Part shown: positions 16,308 to 18,075 of the stretch, piece by piece
Layout of the letters: every line of letters starts with the position of its first letter
How positions within the stretch are numbered: the stretch's first letter is position 1
DNA from: Pseudomonadota bacterium
GTDB lineage: Bacteria; Pseudomonadota; Alphaproteobacteria; Sphingomonadales; Sphingomonadaceae
Direction of reading: 5' to 3'
DNA: 18,075 nt
NCBI GenBank assembly: GCA_023424095.1
Contig: JAFAEG010000068.1
Span: 1-18,075, forward strand
Program-made: the position numbers and the translations under genes
Notes under the pieces: generated by a model
Told to the model about the DNA's origin: nothing
Seen by the model: the letters and a program-made list of their open reading frames with translations, nothing else
The model's database searches: none

Positions 16308-17450
16308 TCACTGGCGCAGCATCTCCCGCGACACGATCATTCGCATGATCTGGTTCGTCCCCTCCAGGATCGAATGGACGCGCAAATCGCGCCAGATCCG
16401 CTCGATCGGATAATCCTGCAAATAGCCGTAGCCGCCGTGCAGCTGCAGCGCCTTGTCCGCCACCTCGCTGCCGACGTCGGTCGCGAAGCGCTTCGCCATC
16501 GCCGCGAACTTGGTCTTGTCCGGCGCGTTCGCCGTCACCTTGACCGCCGCCTGGTACAGCAGGGTCCGCGCCGCCTGCAGCTCGGTCTCCATGTCGGCGA
16601 GCATGAATTGCGTGTTCTGGAAATCGGCGATCGCCTGCCCGAACGCCTTGCGCTCCTTGGTGTAGCTCACCGCTTCGTCCAGGCAGCGCTGCGCCCCGCC
16701 CAGCGAGCAGGCGCCGATGTTCAGCCGGCCGCCGTCCAGCCCCATCATCGCGATTCGGAAGCCTTCGCCCTCGCCGCCAACCAGATTTTCCGCCGGCACG
16801 CGTACGTCGTCGAAATTGACCTGCGCCGTCGGCTGCGAATGCCAGCCCAGTTTCTTCTCCTGCGCGCCGAACGACACGCCGGGCATGTCCTTCTCGATCA
16901 CGAAGCAGGAAATGCCCTTCGGTCCGTCCACCCCGGTCCGGGCCATCACGACATAGATTTCATTCTCGCCGCCGCCGGAAATGAACGCCTTGGAGCCGGA
17001 GATGACATAGTCATCGCCGTCCTTCACCGCCCGGGTCTTCAGCGCTGCCGCGTCCGAACCCGCGCCCGGCTCGGTCAGGCAGTAAGAGCCCATCCGCTCC
17101 ATCGTCACCAGCGAGGGCAGGTACTTCTCCTTCACCGCCGCCGCGCCGAAGCGGTCGATCATCCAGGCGGCCATATTGTGGATGGAGATGAAGGCGCTGG
17201 TCGACGGACAGCCATAAGCCATCGCCTCCATGATCAGCGCCGCCTCTAGCCGCCCAAGCCCGATCCCGTCGCTCTCTTCGGACACATAGATCGACCCGAA
17301 ACCCAGCTCCGCCGCCTGGCGGATCGTGTCGCGCGGGAAGATATGCTTCTCGTCCCACTCCGCCGCATGCGGCGTGAGGGCGTCGGCGGTGAATTGCTGC
17401 GCCATCTCCTGGATCTGGCGCTGCTCGTCGGTCAAATCATATTGGCTCAT
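16308..17450 (-). CDS. Isobutyryl-CoA dehydrogenase (acyl-CoA dehydrogenase, ACAD8 type)
   Basis: This 380-residue FAD enzyme oxidises isobutyryl-CoA to methacrylyl-CoA, passing electrons to electron-transfer flavoprotein. Among acyl-CoA dehydrogenases it reads closest to human ACAD8: AEWDEKHIFPRDTIRQAAELGFG, CPSTSAFISIHNMAAWMIDRFG, YCLTEPGAGSDAAAL, GSKAFISGGGENEIYVVM, GPKGISCFVIEKDMPG and LGWHSQPT are all family-typical. The catalytic base is Glu363 in ILEGTNQIMR. The N-terminal ATG at 17450 fits the family start; no strong Shine-Dalgarno is visible. It starts 33 bases after a small membrane-protein gene and heads the run of valine genes that continues through the hydrolase, hydratase and 3-hydroxyisobutyrate dehydrogenase. 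A short-branched-chain substrate other than isobutyryl-CoA is possible but less likely in this context. Confidence 0.93.
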   Translation of the reverse strand: MSQYDLTDEQRQIQEMAQQFTADALTPHAAEWDEKHIFPRDTIRQAAELGFGSIYVSEESDGIGLGRLEAALIMEAMAYGCPSTSAFISIHNMAAWMIDRFGAAAVKEKYLPSLVTMERMGSYCLTEPGAGSDAAALKTRAVKDGDDYVISGSKAFISGGGENEIYVVMARTGVDGPKGISCFVIEKDMPGVSFGAQEKKLGWHSQPTAQVNFDDVRVPAENLVGGEGEGFRIAMMGLDGGRLNIGACSLGGAQRCLDEAVSYTKERKAFGQAIADFQNTQFMLADMETELQAARTLLYQAAVKVTANAPDKTKFAAMAKRFATDVGSEVADKALQLHGGYGYLQDYPIERIWRDLRVHSILEGTNQIMRMIVSREMLRQ

Positions 17451-17483
17451 CGCACCGGCTGTTAAGCGGCACGCGCCCGCGCT

Positions 17484-17936
17484 TCAAGCGATCCGCGCCG
17501 CGCCGCCGTCGCCGCGGGTTTCGCCGAGCGAGGCCAGGCACAAAGCCACGCCGCCAAGGAACACCACGCCGATCCACAGATAATAGCCCGCGCCATAGGC
17601 CAGCACCGGCATCACGCCGTCATTGGTATAGACCCGGCTGAAGGCCAGAGCGTGGGCTGCGAGCAGGCTGGTCAGGACGCCCATCATCAGCCCCCAGACC
17701 AGAGGCGGGCGGCCGCGGACGAGCAGGATCAAAGCGGCGGCGAAGAGGAAATTTGCGACCCAGGCGAATTGCCCGAGCATGAAGCCGAGCCAGCCCAGGC
17801 AGAGCACCGCCCAGCCGTCCCAGCGCTCGCCCTCGCCGAGGCCGAACGTGGCCACCGGCAGCAGCAGGGCCGCCGCCCAGCCCAATCCCAACAATACAGC
17901 CACCGCCCGCCAGGACGGCCCGCTTCCGGGTCCCAT
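17484..17936 (-). CDS. Small integral membrane protein of unknown function
   Basis: I do not recognise this 150-residue protein. It has four or five hydrophobic segments, at about 10-31, 42-74 (long, perhaps two helices), 79-98 and 112-135, with a short basic-acidic tail (GETRGDGGAARIA). There are no visible catalytic motifs. The ATG at 17936 is well supported by GGAGG 7 bases upstream, and that ribosome site lies in one arm of a perfect 8-bp inverted repeat. The stop is 33 bases before the isobutyryl-CoA dehydrogenase start on the same strand, so they may be co-transcribed. A functional link is not established. Confidence 0.75.
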   Translation of the reverse strand: MGPGSGPSWRAVAVLLGLGWAAALLLPVATFGLGEGERWDGWAVLCLGWLGFMLGQFAWVANFLFAAALILLVRGRPPLVWGLMMGVLTSLLAAHALAFSRVYTNDGVMPVLAYGAGYYLWIGVVFLGGVALCLASLGETRGDGGAARIA

Positions 17937-17940
17937 CGCG

Positions 17941-17964
17941 CTTCCTCCGATGTCTGGGAGGAAG
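17941..17964 (-). promoter_or_regulatory. Hairpin enclosing the ribosome-binding site of the 17936 gene
   Basis: On the minus strand CTTCCTCC (17964-17957), an 8-base loop, and GGAGGAAG (17948-17941) form a perfect 8-bp stem. The second arm contains the Shine-Dalgarno GGAGG, 7 bases before the ATG. If formed in RNA it would hide the ribosome site and so could hold translation low until melted or bound. The pairing is seen; a regulatory role is inferred. Confidence 0.5.
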
Positions 17965-18030
17965 GGATGCGCCCGCTTTCAAGCCTGTGCGCCAACGCCG
18001 CGACGGGAGGCGCAGAGGCTGCGGCGGAAG

Positions 18031-18075
18031 CGGGGGGGGGGGCGGGGGGGCGGGGGGCGGCGGGGGGGGGGGGTG
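18031..18075. other. Near-pure G tract at window end, probable assembly or sequencing artefact
   Basis: Thirty-nine of the last 45 bases are G, in runs of 11, 7, 6, 2, 12 and 1 broken by five C and one T. Nothing else in the window has such composition. It lies at the very end of the sequence, as expected for low-quality read ends or dark-cycle poly-G calls at a contig terminus. A genuine G-quadruplex-prone repeat cannot be excluded from sequence alone. Confidence 0.7.

Noticed and set aside
12143..16348. A 1401-codon open frame on the plus strand across five genes
   Set aside because: It is antisense to well-identified valine and PHA genes, its translation is Arg/His/Gln-rich without recognisable domains, and it crosses intergenic repeats. 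Such frames are expected opposite GC-rich genes.
18031..18075. Functional G-quadruplex
   Set aside because: The run pattern could fold, but its position at the sequence end and near-pure G content make an artefact more likely.

Overview
The window is a GC-rich chromosomal segment, most likely from a sphingomonad (Alphaproteobacteria, Sphingomonadaceae). This rests on the protein types and gene neighbourhoods and on palindromic intergenic repeats of the kind scattered through sphingomonad genomes, such as CCTTCGACAAGCTCAGG, the CCCAGCGAAAGCTGGG unit and CCCCGGCGAAGGCC. Gene density is high, with no gene-free stretch over about 175 bp. I see no rRNA, tRNA, CRISPR array, insertion sequence or phage gene.

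Left part, minus strand (1-7871). In transcription order: glpD (aerobic glycerol-3-phosphate dehydrogenase, unusually short), an exported prolidase-like amidohydrolase, two tandem exported DUF885 metallopeptidase-like proteins (one Tat-exported and one Tat lipoprotein, separated by a long palindrome), then argC and the start of argJ (arginine biosynthesis). argC has an AT-rich palindromic promoter/operator directly before its ATG and no Shine-Dalgarno, so it may be a leaderless message. argJ runs off the left edge.

Middle, plus strand (7936-10165). A five-helix membrane protein that I cannot identify lies divergent to glpD and one base ahead of glpK (glycerol kinase). GlpK and GlpD together convert glycerol to dihydroxyacetone phosphate. 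No recognisable glycerol facilitator or glp repressor is present.

Right part, minus strand (10166-17936). In transcription order: a small four-helix membrane protein, isobutyryl-CoA dehydrogenase, a class I-like PHA synthase, 3-hydroxyisobutyryl-CoA hydrolase, an enoyl-CoA hydratase, 3-hydroxyisobutyrate dehydrogenase, and a CelD/BcsL-type GNAT acetyltransferase that meets glpK stop-to-stop. The four catabolic enzymes make up the middle of valine degradation, from isobutyryl-CoA to methylmalonate semialdehyde. The methylmalonate-semialdehyde dehydrogenase is not in the window. A polyester synthase sits inside this set.

The last 45 bases are an almost pure G tract that looks like an artefact at a contig end. 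I found no convincing undescribed defence or mobile system. The best leads are the exported peptidase cluster, the glp-linked membrane protein, the PHA synthase with an altered lipase box inside the valine cluster, three different palindromic repeat families each placed between co-oriented genes, and two 5' control structures (argC, and the gene starting at 17936).
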